64,000 nucleotides of DNA, taken from Butyricicoccus pullicaecorum (GTDB lineage: Bacteria > Bacillota > Clostridia > Oscillospirales > Butyricicoccaceae). The position numbers were made by a program, and so were the translations under genes. The notes beneath the pieces are model-generated. The model ran no database searches. It was not told the origin of the DNA and saw only the letters and a program-made list of their open reading frames with translations. Positions 16,978 through 23,675 of this stretch are shown here, piece by piece; the stretch's first letter is position 1; each line of letters starts with the position of its first letter. The stretch lies in the NCBI GenBank assembly GCA_021531865.1, contig JAFBIW010000001.1, positions 62,001 through 126,000 on the forward strand, given 5' to 3'.

Positions 16978-17280
16978 TCTGTTTCTTGGACGAAATCAGC
17001 CTGTTTTCGGCGGTCTTCTGCCCGGTTTTCTCTGCTCCAAAAGTGTGCGGGAAATCATTTGTTTTTCTGGACGGATGACCGGGGGCTATATTCCGGGAAG
17101 ACTAGGACAAAAGGTGCTTATGAGAAAAAGGCGTGGGCATTACTCCCGCTAAATGGCATTTTCAATCCAGAAGGCGGTTTTGTTGGCTGTGATCGGCAGG
17201 AGAAGTTTTACCCGTTGGACGGCAGAAAACGAAAAAAGCGGAAACCGCAGTCAATGCTACGGCTCCCGCCTATAAAAATA
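16978..17280. other. Region without a supported gene
   Basis: About 300 bp between the small XRE gene and the hairpin at 17281. A frame is open on the plus strand (17059-17310) but has only a TTG start, no ribosome binding site and an odd composition, and it runs into the hairpin. I see nothing else. Confidence 0.5.
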
Positions 17281-17338
17281 GCACGCAAAATTTTTTGGAC
17301 TTCTATATAAAAATAGGAATCCAAAAATTTTTGCGTGC
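17281..17338. repeat. Long hairpin, copy 1
   Basis: 19-bp arms, 17281-17299 and 17320-17338, with one mismatch and a 20-nt loop. The left arm is GCACGCAAAATTTTTTGGA. A close relative occurs at 18501-18556, sharing CACGCAA, the T run, GGACTTCT and a TATA-rich loop. It lies just past the stop of the leftward 49-residue gene and could act as its terminator. Confidence 0.85.
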
Positions 17339-17340
17339 TT

Positions 17341-17490
17341 TTATTTCCAATCTTTGAAAATGTCATCCAACGCTTTATTCAGGCAGTCTTTCATACTCTT
17401 TTCCATAACTGCGTAGATGTAGTTTTCAAACCAAGATTGCTCTTTCTTCTTTTTCTTCTTGTCCCTATCTGGGTCTTTTGAAATTCTCAC
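17341..17490 (-). CDS. Basic small protein with GTG start (49 aa)
   Basis: A 49-codon ORF beginning at GTG, overlapping the previous stop as GTGA, with GAGGTGA upstream inside the previous gene. The product has a strongly basic N-terminal run of six lysines and an amphipathic C-terminal half (W-F-E-N-Y-I-Y-A-V-M). The start choice and overlap indicate translational coupling to the 57-residue gene. It ends 3 bp before the hairpin at 17281-17338. Function unknown. Confidence 0.6.
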   Translation of the reverse strand: MRISKDPDRDKKKKKKEQSWFENYIYAVMEKSMKDCLNKALDDIFKDWK

Positions 17491-17660
17491 TTGATCTTCA
17501 CCTCGCTTGTAATATGGATGCGGGGGAAGTCATCTTCCTCTTGAAGTTGCTTTCGTTGAGTTCGCCGAAATGCTTCCAAAACCTGCCACGGCTCATAGCC
17601 GTCCTGCTCCATAGTGGGGTAGTAGTCCGGCAGAGAAACCATCTTTTCAAATACTGACAT
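17487..17660 (-). CDS. Small protein of unknown function (57 aa)
   Basis: 57 residues starting M-S-V-F-E-K-M-V-S-L-P-D-Y-Y-P-T, acidic to neutral, with no recognised domain. The ATG at 17660 has GAGGA upstream and lies inside the end of the 253-residue gene (14-bp overlap). The stop overlaps the GTG of the next gene by 4 bp. The chain of overlaps suggests three proteins made in fixed ratio. Confidence 0.6.
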   Translation of the reverse strand: MSVFEKMVSLPDYYPTMEQDGYEPWQVLEAFRRTQRKQLQEEDDFPRIHITSEVKIK

Positions 17661-18408
17661 TGTTATTGTCCTCACTTTCAAAATTAGTAATGTCGAATCC
17701 ATATATTCCATAAACAGGAACTTTGACGGGCGTATAACCATACTTTGCCTTGAACTCTCTGCGGGCGTTTGCGTAGCCGAAATAAGCCTGCTGGCCGATG
17801 ATGGCGTTCATATCCTCTTTGGTAATAAGCCCGATTTCGTAATCATTCAGAGCATCTAACTCAATTGGAGCGGAAGCCTTTCTCTCGGCATAGAAAAACT
17901 CATAAAACGCTTGAATCTGATCTTCTGGCATCGGAATGTAGCAATTATGTTCCAAATCCAACCGACACCATATTTTTTCGAGAATCCGTCCGTCAGTTCC
18001 ACCGTCGTTTTGGTATTTTCCAAACATCTCCCGCATCCGCAGTCGAGTATATTCTTGAACCGTGCCGAACTTATGATTCAGTTCTTGGATTTCGCTGTCA
18101 TCTTTGATGATACGGGCAACATTTGAAGCGGTCTGAACATTATCTGCTTTGATAACCTCCACGATTTTGGAGCGGTATGTATTGTTCCTCTTGGATGCGT
18201 CCCGCTTGTTTGGGATGCCCTGATAGTCGCCCAGTTTCTTCAAAATGTGAAATGTCGTTTTTCGTCCCTCATACTCAACTTCATAATCATAATAGAGGCT
18301 GAGATTTGACAGTAGTTCGTTCCGCCTATGGCTCCATGTGCTTTCGCTGACTTCCATAAAGGTTTGGAGATCGTGCGGAGAATAGTAGTTTCCTTCAATC
18401 AATTCCAT
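17647..18408 (-). CDS. Putative DNA-binding protein of unknown function (253 aa)
   Basis: 253 residues from M-E-L-I-E-G-N-Y-Y-S-P-H-D. The N-terminal 80 residues look like a helix-turn-helix recognition region (D-L-Q-T-F-M-E-V-S-E-S-T-W-S-H-R-R-N-E-L). The middle is helical and charged, and the C-terminus is Tyr-rich. GGAGG precedes the ATG at 18408. It is the first gene of a module flanked by the two related hairpins. A replication-initiation or regulatory role is possible, but I cannot assign a family. Confidence 0.55.
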   Translation of the reverse strand: MELIEGNYYSPHDLQTFMEVSESTWSHRRNELLSNLSLYYDYEVEYEGRKTTFHILKKLGDYQGIPNKRDASKRNNTYRSKIVEVIKADNVQTASNVARIIKDDSEIQELNHKFGTVQEYTRLRMREMFGKYQNDGGTDGRILEKIWCRLDLEHNCYIPMPEDQIQAFYEFFYAERKASAPIELDALNDYEIGLITKEDMNAIIGQQAYFGYANARREFKAKYGYTPVKVPVYGIYGFDITNFESEDNNNVSI

Positions 18409-18500
18409 TGTTGTTCCTCCTTCACTTATTCTTGTAAATTCAGATTGAAAGATGTTCCATTTTTGACCTTGCCCCGCATAGCGAGACCTTGGGAGAATAC

Positions 18501-18556
18501 CACGCAAGTTTTTTTGGACTTCTTTTTATATTTAAGACCTCAAAAAAATTTGCGTG
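18501..18556. repeat. Long hairpin, copy 2
   Basis: 16-bp arms, 18501-18516 and 18541-18556, with one mismatch, related in sequence and loop to the hairpin at 17281-17338. It overlaps the last codons of the 84-residue gene, so its sequence is partly coding. Two similar hairpins bracket the 17341-18408 gene trio. Confidence 0.8.
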
Positions 18557-18786
18557 CTTTTTGACTTAAATCGCATTTTTTCGAGATTGGGAAAGGCTGG
18601 GATAACGCAGGATTCTTCCACATTCTTTTCCTGCTGGATAATCTCATAAGTGCGAAGAATATCCTCTTCGTTCAGATGATCGACTATTTGGTGTGCCAAT
18701 TCCTCGGTGTTTCCTCTTTCGATGTAATGTTGAAGGCACACTTCATAAGCCTTTTTACCTTCGTCGCTGAAAAAATCTCTTTTCAT
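18532..18786 (-). CDS. Small protein of unknown function (84 aa)
   Basis: 84 residues from M-K-R-D-F-F-S-D-E-G-K-K, helical and acidic, with a basic tail that is encoded by the arm of hairpin copy 2. It starts at the overlap with the preceding stop (GTGATG; a GTG one codon earlier is also possible), with GAGGAGG upstream. It is co-oriented and coupled with the 169-residue gene. No family recognised. Confidence 0.6.
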   Translation of the reverse strand: MKRDFFSDEGKKAYEVCLQHYIERGNTEELAHQIVDHLNEEDILRTYEIIQQEKNVEESCVIPAFPNLEKMRFKSKSTQIFLRS

Positions 18787-19295
18787 CACGCAACCTCCTC
18801 GGCATTTTCCATAGCCTTCTTCGCAACCTTCTCCGCTGCTTCTTCTTTTGCCTGCTGGAAGAAAGGTGTAGCCTCAATCACATCAACCTTGTTGTAGAGA
18901 TAGAACAGAGGGTCTTTGCGGAAGTTGGGGAACTGTGCCACGAACCAACGGCGGACGGCAGTATAGCGAGAGGTCAGAGGGAGGCTTCCGCAGTTTTTCA
19001 GGAAAAGGTAGGACTTCATATAATCTTCGCTGTTGGAAAGGCCATTGATGAAGCCCTCCATATTCTCGTATTTGAGGTTCTTAAACTGATTACAGTTAAA
19101 TTTCTCGCCCGTGCTCTTGGAAACATACTTGGTAGGGGTCTTGTGGGTCTTGCTGATGACAGTCAAGCCGGGAATGTCGCGCATAAATTTGGTGTAGAGT
19201 TCGTAAGCCTCACCCTCGCCCTTGGAAACAGCGTCATTAAAAGCCTTGGTGATGGTCAGGGTCTTGGCGGTCAGATTCAGAGTGTAGCCTTTCAT
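18786..19295 (-). CDS. Unknown protein, paralogue of the 19333-19833 product
   Basis: 169 residues. The pattern Y-T-L-N-L-T-A-K-T-L-T-I-T-K-A-F-N-D-A then G-E-G-E-A-Y-E, a K-T-H-K-T-P-T-K segment and a later F-K-N-L-K-Y-E-N-M-E-G-F-I match, in order and spacing, the 166-residue protein encoded just upstream, so they are diverged duplicates. The tail is Ala/Glu-rich. The start at 19295 gives the better distance from GGAGG than the ATG at 19301. Function unknown; a nucleic-acid-associated structural protein is only a guess. Confidence 0.6.
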   Translation of the reverse strand: MKGYTLNLTAKTLTITKAFNDAVSKGEGEAYELYTKFMRDIPGLTVISKTHKTPTKYVSKSTGEKFNCNQFKNLKYENMEGFINGLSNSEDYMKSYLFLKNCGSLPLTSRYTAVRRWFVAQFPNFRKDPLFYLYNKVDVIEATPFFQQAKEEAAEKVAKKAMENAEEVA

Positions 19296-19332
19296 TTTCA
19301 TATCCTCCTAAAATTATTGTCAGTTGGTTCGA

Positions 19333-19833
19333 TTAGTCTACCAGAGCCAGATCGTTGGTCTGGTCGTCGTTCTTCTCATCGGAAGCAGGGGTAGCAGAGA
19401 GAACAGCCTTAGCCATGCGGTAGTCAGCAATTTCCTTCTTGGCCTTCTCCATATCAAAGCCCTGCTTATCGGGATCGAACTCACCCAGGAACCACTTCTT
19501 GGTGAAGGGATAAACGCTGATGCCAGAATCCTCGGCCATCTTCTTAACAGCCTCATACTCGGACATAATCCGCTCGGCATTCACGCGAGTTTCAATGTAG
19601 GCCTTCATAAAGTCAAAGTCCATACCATTGTAGGTGCGCTTGGCCTTGGTAGTGTGCTTCTTCTGCTCCTTAACGACCAACTTAAAGTTGGGATGCTTGG
19701 CAACCTTCTCAGCCAGCTCCTCATAGACGGGGCCGAAACCCTTACTTGCCTTGTCAAAACTTGCCTTGGTGCCGGTAATCTCATTGGCGATGAAATTGAT
19801 GGTAAAACGAACGACGGCAGACTGCTTCTTCAT
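19333..19833 (-). CDS. Unknown protein, first gene of the leftward operon (166 aa)
   Basis: A basic, soluble 166-residue protein: F-T-I-N-F-I-A-N-E-I-T-G-T-K-A-S-F-D-K-A near the N-terminus, Y-E-E-L-A-E-K-V, a Lys/His-rich K-E-Q-K-K-H-T-T-K-A-K-R stretch, and an acidic tail (D-E-K-N-D-D-Q-T-N-D). It aligns by eye with the downstream 169-residue protein. An AAAGGAAA ribosome binding site precedes the ATG at 19833. Its codon use is less AT-rich than the rest of the element, suggesting high expression. No known family is recognised. Confidence 0.6.
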   Translation of the reverse strand: MKKQSAVVRFTINFIANEITGTKASFDKASKGFGPVYEELAEKVAKHPNFKLVVKEQKKHTTKAKRTYNGMDFDFMKAYIETRVNAERIMSEYEAVKKMAEDSGISVYPFTKKWFLGEFDPDKQGFDMEKAKKEIADYRMAKAVLSATPASDEKNDDQTNDLALVD

Positions 19834-19935
19834 TATGTTTCCTTTCTGATGCTCTTGGCATCTTGCGTATTTCTTAGGTCGCCACCTTTATTTTTCTTTT
19901 GTGAGGTCTTGTTTCATCTCTCACTTTCTGTCTGT

Positions 19936-19975
19936 ATTATAGCAATAAACCTATCCAATATAATCGGATAGGTTT
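19936..19975 (-). promoter_or_regulatory. Promoter and operator of the leftward operon
   Basis: On the minus strand TATAAT lies at 19941-19936, and immediately upstream is a perfect 10-bp inverted repeat AAACCTATCC-N9-GGATAGGTTT (19947-19956 and 19966-19975). The repeat spans the position of a -35 box, which is itself poor, so either a repressor or an activator could bind. No dedicated regulator is identified. Confidence 0.6.
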
Positions 19976-20044
19976 ATCAATTAAAATCTTTATTTCAACT
20001 TCTTTTTGCTACTGGATTTGCTTCAAGATGTGCGGTGATGTTAA

Positions 20045-20117
20045 GGTGTTCAAGGAAGATGAAAAAAGATGCTCGAAGATGTTTAATTAAGTTCAAACAT
20101 CTGGTTTCCTGAACACC
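20045..20117. repeat. Nested inverted repeats near the right end of the element
   Basis: The outer arms GGTGTTCAAGGAA (20045-20057) and TTTCCTGAACACC (20105-20117) enclose inner arms AGATGTTT (20077-20084) and AAACATCT (20095-20102). GATG repeats lie between them (AAGATG three times). The structure could be a transfer origin, a replication origin or an excisionase/integrase region. Confidence 0.65.
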
Positions 20118-20136
20118 TGAAAGTGTATAATCCAAA

Positions 20137-20162
20137 TATCCACTTTTCCATTATCCACTTTT
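20137..20162 (+). promoter_or_regulatory. Possible integrase arm-type sites, right
   Basis: Two copies of TATCCACTTTT, 15 bp apart (20137-20147 and 20152-20162), match the single copy at 11648-11658 near the other end. A partial third copy is near 20205. Confidence 0.5.
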
Positions 20163-20230
20163 GGCTGTTTGGGAGGCAGAAGCAGAAGGTGGCATCCACC
20201 TCTTTATCCACTCACGACGGCGGAGGACGC

Positions 20231-20266
20231 AAAAAAGAGAGGACACCTTTCGGTGTCCCCTCTCTC
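20231..20266 (-). terminator. Element-borne terminator now serving rbr
   Basis: The hairpin GAGAGGACACC / GGTGTCCCCTCTC is followed by a T run on the minus strand. It lies just past the rubrerythrin stop and within the element, replacing the native terminator now at 11387-11420. Confidence 0.85.
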
Positions 20267-20283
20267 AAAAATCCTTATTTTAC

Positions 20284-20362
20284 AAGGCTTTTGCTTAGCC
20301 GAAGTAACGCTCCAACAGACCCTTGAACGCCTTGCCGTGACGGGCCTCGTCGCGGGCCATCT
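20284..20362 (-). repeat. attR: 3' end of rbr restored by the element
   Basis: 79 bp matching 11440-11518 with one mismatch. It contains the last codons of reverse rubrerythrin, the stop and a few bases beyond. The strand exchange point lies somewhere inside this repeat. Confidence 0.92.
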
Positions 20363-20834
20363 CATGAACGGTGTCATGGATCGCATCGAGGTTGGCAGCC
20401 TTGGCACGCTTGGCCAGATCGGTCTTGCCGGCGGTCGCGCCGTTCTCGGCCTCAACGCGCATCTCGAGGTTCTTCTTGGTGGAAGCGGTTACGACCTCGC
20501 CCAGCAGCTCAGCGAACTTGGCAGCGTGCTCAGCCTCTTCGAACGCAGCCTTCTCCCAGTACAGGCCGATTTCCGGATAGCCCTCACGATGGGCAACGCG
20601 AGCCATCGCCAGGTACATGCCGACCTCAGTGCACTCGCCCTCGAAGTTGGCGCGCAGATCCGCCTTGATATCCTCCGGAACGTCAGCCGCTACGCCGACA
20701 ACATGCTCAGACGCCCAGGTCATCTCGCCGGACTGCGCAACAAACTTGGCAGCGGGGGCATGGCAGACGGGGCACTCGGCCGGAGCAGCGTCGCCCTCAA
20801 AAACATAACCGCAGACAGAACATACGTACTTCAT
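20295..20834 (-). CDS. rbr: Reverse rubrerythrin
   Basis: A 179-residue peroxide-reducing diiron protein with the rubredoxin domain at the N-terminus (C5, C8, C21, C24), the 'reverse' order. It is followed by the ferritin-like diiron domain with repeated E-x-x-H motifs (A-F-E-E-A-E-H-A and A-R-D-E-A-R-H-G). It protects anaerobes from hydrogen peroxide. GGAGG precedes the ATG. The last 21 codons are duplicated at 11440-11518 because an integrative element uses this end as its attachment site; the protein stays intact. An Rrf2 regulator gene lies just upstream on the same strand. Confidence 0.95.
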   Translation of the reverse strand: MKYVCSVCGYVFEGDAAPAECPVCHAPAAKFVAQSGEMTWASEHVVGVAADVPEDIKADLRANFEGECTEVGMYLAMARVAHREGYPEIGLYWEKAAFEEAEHAAKFAELLGEVVTASTKKNLEMRVEAENGATAGKTDLAKRAKAANLDAIHDTVHEMARDEARHGKAFKGLLERYFG

Positions 20835-20858
20835 AATATTTTTCCTCCTTAAAAGAAA

Positions 20859-21263
20859 TTACGAATTGAGAAATTGATCTAATGTGACGTTGTAAAGCTC
20901 GGTGCGGATCATGCGATTGACCGATCCGAACACCTTCCGGAAGTTACAGATGCCCTTGGACGAAACGCGCGTACACTCAAACTCATTACACAGGCAGTGA
21001 TTGATCTGGATGGGGCCGTCGATACACTCGATGATCTCGCCCATACTGATCTCAGACGGGGGCTTGACGAGCTCATAGCCGCCGGCCGCGCCCTTGTACG
21101 AGCGAACCATTCCGCCCAGAATGAGCTTCCGCAGGATCTTCAGCGCGAACCGCAGGGTCACGCCGGTCGCTTCGGAAATGTCCTTTGCGCCGAGCTTTCC
21201 GCCATGTTCAGCCAGACAATATGCGACGCGGATCGCATAATCAGCTTCGTGCGTAATGCGCAT
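20859..21263 (-). CDS. Rrf2-family transcriptional regulator
   Basis: A 134-residue Rrf2 winged-helix regulator. It has an N-terminal HTH (M-R-I-T-H-E-A-D-Y-A-I-R, then G-A-K-D-I-S-E-A-T-G-V) and, in the C-terminal third, cysteines at C-L-C-N-E-F-E-C and G-I-C, which could bind an Fe-S cluster. The ATG at 21263 has GAGGTG upstream; a GTG at 21275 is an alternative. It is directly upstream of rubrerythrin, so redox control of rbr is a reasonable inference. Confidence 0.88.
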   Translation of the reverse strand: MRITHEADYAIRVAYCLAEHGGKLGAKDISEATGVTLRFALKILRKLILGGMVRSYKGAAGGYELVKPPSEISMGEIIECIDGPIQINHCLCNEFECTRVSSKGICNFRKVFGSVNRMIRTELYNVTLDQFLNS

Positions 21264-21405
21264 GGCTTCGAGCACCTCTTTCTTTCGTTTACGAGAATAG
21301 TATACATTCTCCGTTTTGAATTGTCAACCCCTTTTGCACGCTTTTTTCTTCGGACAGCAAAGATTTTCCCGCTGATATTTTGTCTCGATTTTTTTGAAAT
21401 AATAG

Positions 21406-21434
21406 TTGACTTTTCATCGATGTTCCGGTATAAT
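21406..21434 (+). promoter_or_regulatory. Promoter of the first tRNA-Leu pair
   Basis: TTGACT at 21406-21411 and TATAAT at 21429-21434 with a 17-bp spacer, followed by a small GTCGC...GCGAC hairpin before the tRNA. Confidence 0.85.
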
Positions 21435-21473
21435 ATCTACTGTCGCTGGGGAAAGCGACTCGGAAAATGATAT

Positions 21474-21559
21474 GCGAGTGTGCTGGAACTGGTAGACAGG
21501 CACGTTTGAGGGGCGTGTGCTCATAAGGCGTACGGGTTCAAGTCCCGTCACTCGCACCA
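21474..21559 (+). tRNA. tRNA-Leu (GAG), copy 1
   Basis: An 86-nt class II tRNA with acceptor GCGAGTG / CACTCGC, anticodon loop TTGAGGG giving GAG, a long variable arm, T-loop GGTTCAAGTCC and encoded CCA. The identical gene recurs at 21824-21909. Confidence 0.97.
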
Positions 21560-21590
21560 TTCTCCTTGGCATATAATTTCACATTCCCAT

Positions 21591-21676
21591 GCAGATGTGG
21601 CGGAATGGCAGACGCGCTAGCTTCAGGTGCTAGTGCTCGCAAGGGCGTGAGGGTTCAAGTCCCTCCATCTGCACCA
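21591..21676 (+). tRNA. tRNA-Leu (CAG), copy 1
   Basis: An 86-nt class II tRNA with acceptor GCAGATG / CATCTGC, anticodon stem CTAGC / GCTAG with loop TTCAGGT giving CAG, and encoded CCA. It lies 31 bp after tRNA-Leu(GAG) and is recurrent at 21939-22024. Confidence 0.97.
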
Positions 21677-21709
21677 AAAAAACGGATACCTCTGGGTATC
21701 CGTTTTTTC
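21677..21709 (+). terminator. Terminator of tRNA pair 1
   Basis: The hairpin AACGGATACC / GGTATCCGTT is followed by TTTT, directly after the encoded CCA. Confidence 0.9.
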
Positions 21710-21755
21710 ATCCTGTATATTTTTGAGTCTCCCGGAAAAATATGCGCATTTGTCC

Positions 21756-21784
21756 TTGACAAATCGGTCTGTATCCTGTATAAT
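21756..21784 (+). promoter_or_regulatory. Promoter of the second tRNA-Leu pair
   Basis: TTGACA at 21756-21761 and TATAAT at 21779-21784, spacer 17 bp. As in copy 1, a GTCGC-type hairpin lies between promoter and tRNA. Confidence 0.88.
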
Positions 21785-21823
21785 TATCAACGTCGCCGAG
21801 GGAAAGCGGCTCGGAGATCTTAC

Positions 21824-21909
21824 GCGAGTGTGCTGGAACTGGTAGACAGGCACGTTTGAGGGGCGTGTGCTCATAAGGCGTACGGGTTCAAGTCCCGTCA
21901 CTCGCACCA
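21824..21909 (+). tRNA. tRNA-Leu (GAG), copy 2
   Basis: Sequence identical by eye to 21474-21559 over the mature tRNA, with its own promoter at 21756. Confidence 0.97.
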
Positions 21910-21938
21910 ATCTCCTCAGGCAAACTTCATATTCCCAC

Positions 21939-22024
21939 GCAGATGTGGCGGAATGGCAGACGCGCTAGCTTCAGGTGCTAGTGCTCGCAAGGGCGTGAGG
22001 GTTCAAGTCCCTCCATCTGCACCA
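21939..22024 (+). tRNA. tRNA-Leu (CAG), copy 2
   Basis: Sequence identical by eye to 21591-21676 over the mature tRNA. The spacer from tRNA-Leu(GAG) differs slightly from copy 1. Confidence 0.97.
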
Positions 22025-22056
22025 AAAACGGATCCCTTCGGGGATCTGTTTTTTTC
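22025..22056 (+). terminator. Terminator of tRNA pair 2
   Basis: The hairpin AACGGATCCC / GGGATCTGTT is followed by a T run directly after the CCA. Confidence 0.85.
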
Positions 22057-22105
22057 ATTACCAATACAACTTGAGCCGTCCATCCGGACGGCTCTTTTAT
22101 GTCTT

Positions 22106-22996
22106 TCAAGAGATCTGCGCACGCAGATCCTCATAATATCGGATGCCCTTTTGATTATCTGCATGGAACAGCAGGGGCAGCTCATGCTCCCCCAGTCCGA
22201 TCCGGCATTCGGTCGTGTTCTGGTACGATTCGCTTTCCGCGATCTGCACGCTGTGCACATTACGCACCGGCAAATAGGTATACTGATAGCCGTACTTGTC
22301 CTCCTTGGTGCGGGCGTCCGGAACCTCTTTCTCGATCACGAGCAATTCGGTATCACCGAACAGGTGCACCGCACCCATCATGGACTGCGGCCGGAGCATC
22401 TGCTGCAAGCGCTCGCGCAGCCCCGCCTTCCGGAGCGTGAGCGGCCCGCCCTGCTCGAACGCGCCGACCTGAAACTCCTCTCCCGCGTCGCGCAAATCGC
22501 GCAGCAGGTTGACGAACAGCACGTCGCGCAATTGCGCATCCGGGATGACCGCGGCGCTGCGGTATCCGCAGCCGGCCGGCTTCCCCGCCTCGTACTGCGA
22601 ACGGATATACTGCACAAACGCAGACATAATGCCAATCGAGACCGTGTTAAAGGTGATCTCGATCCGCTCCCGCGCGGTGTAGAGCGTGCACACGCCGTTC
22701 AGGAACTTCCGGTACAGCCGAACACCCAGAATATCGGCATACGGTACGACGGTTTCCCGCACCGAATGCTCCACCCGGGTCAGAATCTGCACCCGGTCGG
22801 CGTAGGCGCTGACCACATAGTCGTACAGATCCATATCGGGCGTCGCTTTTCTGCGCTCGATATCGCGCGGAATCTTAAAATACATGACCGGTTCGCCCAT
22901 GTCCCGCACATAGGGGACGAACAAGGGCGGGAGCGGATGCTCCGCCGTGATTTCATAGATCCACGGGCCAAACGCATCATATTCTGAAATTGCCAT
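22106..22996 (-). CDS. Unknown protein with PH-like segments (296 aa)
   Basis: 296 residues, soluble, no signal peptide. The segments A-D-R-V-Q-I-L-T-R-V-E-H and Y-A-D-I-L-G-V-R-L-Y-R-K-F-L-N-G resemble the strand pattern of bacterial PH-like domains, and a second similar pattern occurs near the C-terminus (Y-L-P-V-R-N-V-H-S-V-Q-I). I do not recognise a named family. The ATG at 22996 has AGAGGTGG upstream; a GTG at 23005 is an alternative. It stands alone between the tRNA cluster and rnpB. Confidence 0.6.
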   Translation of the reverse strand: MAISEYDAFGPWIYEITAEHPLPPLFVPYVRDMGEPVMYFKIPRDIERRKATPDMDLYDYVVSAYADRVQILTRVEHSVRETVVPYADILGVRLYRKFLNGVCTLYTARERIEITFNTVSIGIMSAFVQYIRSQYEAGKPAGCGYRSAAVIPDAQLRDVLFVNLLRDLRDAGEEFQVGAFEQGGPLTLRKAGLRERLQQMLRPQSMMGAVHLFGDTELLVIEKEVPDARTKEDKYGYQYTYLPVRNVHSVQIAESESYQNTTECRIGLGEHELPLLFHADNQKGIRYYEDLRAQIS

Positions 22997-23189
22997 AATT
23001 TCCACCTCTGCCGCTCACCGGAAGGCTGTCCCCAAAAGAGGACAAGACTCCCACTTTATATTACGGATGATAGCACGTCCGGCCATACACTGTCAACCAA
23101 AAACCGGCAAAACCCCGGACAAAGCGCCTTTTTTCCGCTGTGCTCCCCGCGGCGGCAGCGGACGCATTTCGTCCGAAAAGCCCTTGTAA

Positions 23190-23227
23190 AACGCAAAGAA
23201 CCGCCCAAAACAGGCGGTTCTTCTCAT
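23190..23227 (-). terminator. Terminator of rnpB
   Basis: The hairpin AAGAACCGCC / GGCGGTTCTT is followed on the minus strand by GCGTTTT, immediately past the RNase P RNA 3' end. Confidence 0.75.
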
Positions 23228-23235
23228 CTTCATGT

Positions 23236-23575
23236 AGGTGTGAGCGACCCGTAAGCCGGGTTCTGTCGTGGACGATCATCTATCTGGGACGCGCGTCACC
23301 GTGCGCCTCAAGCCATCAGTCGGGACAACCGGGTCAGTTATGGTCCCTGTCGATGTTGCTGCGGATAGAGTTTACAGACCTCCCATGTTACCATGGGACG
23401 TGGTGAGCTCTTACCTCGCCTTTCCACCCTTACCGGCCGGAGCCGGCGGTATCTCTCTGTTGCACTATTCCTGAAGTTGCCTTCGGCAGACGTTATCTGC
23501 TATCCTTACCCTATGCAGCCCGGACTTTCCTCATGCCGGTTGGGGCACGCGACCGTCTGGATCACTCACGGAGTT
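23236..23575 (-). ncRNA. rnpB: RNase P RNA, bacterial class A
   Basis: The catalytic RNA that matures tRNA 5' ends. On the minus strand the conserved 5' part reads GAGTGATCCAGACGGTCGCG, followed by the GAGGAAAGTCCGGGC core, and the 3' part contains ACAGAACCCGGCTTA. P-arm hairpins between them (for example a GCCGG...CCGGC stem) fit the class A fold. Ends are approximate to a few bases. Confidence 0.93.
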
Positions 23576-23675
23576 CATTATACGACAGAACAGCGGGCAA
23601 AGTCAATGGAAACCTTGCAATTCGCTGCAAAAAAGAGTAAAATAAGAGGGCATTCTATAAGGGAGTATGATACGC

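Larger units (their letters stand above)
11440..20362. mobile_element. Integrative element of about 8.84 kb inserted in the 3' end of rbr
   Basis: Two 79-bp direct repeats, 11440-11518 and 20284-20362, differ at one base and both encode the last 21 codons of reverse rubrerythrin. The right copy completes the living gene; the left copy is orphaned. Between them lie a tyrosine integrase next to the left end, WYL and XRE regulators, a resolvase, small genes and a leftward operon of unknown genes, several of them AT-rich. No conjugation, mobilisation, capsid or recognisable replication gene is seen, so it is a small integrated island, possibly mobilised by a helper. Confidence 0.9.

Noticed and set aside
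17059-17310. An 83-codon plus-strand frame in the rbr element
   Set aside because: TTG start without ribosome binding site, ends in the hairpin at 17281-17338, and composition unlike the element's proteins.
21474-22024. The duplicated tRNA-Leu block as ends of a mobile element
   Set aside because: Only tRNAs, promoters and terminators lie inside, with no integrase; a tandem duplication explains it.
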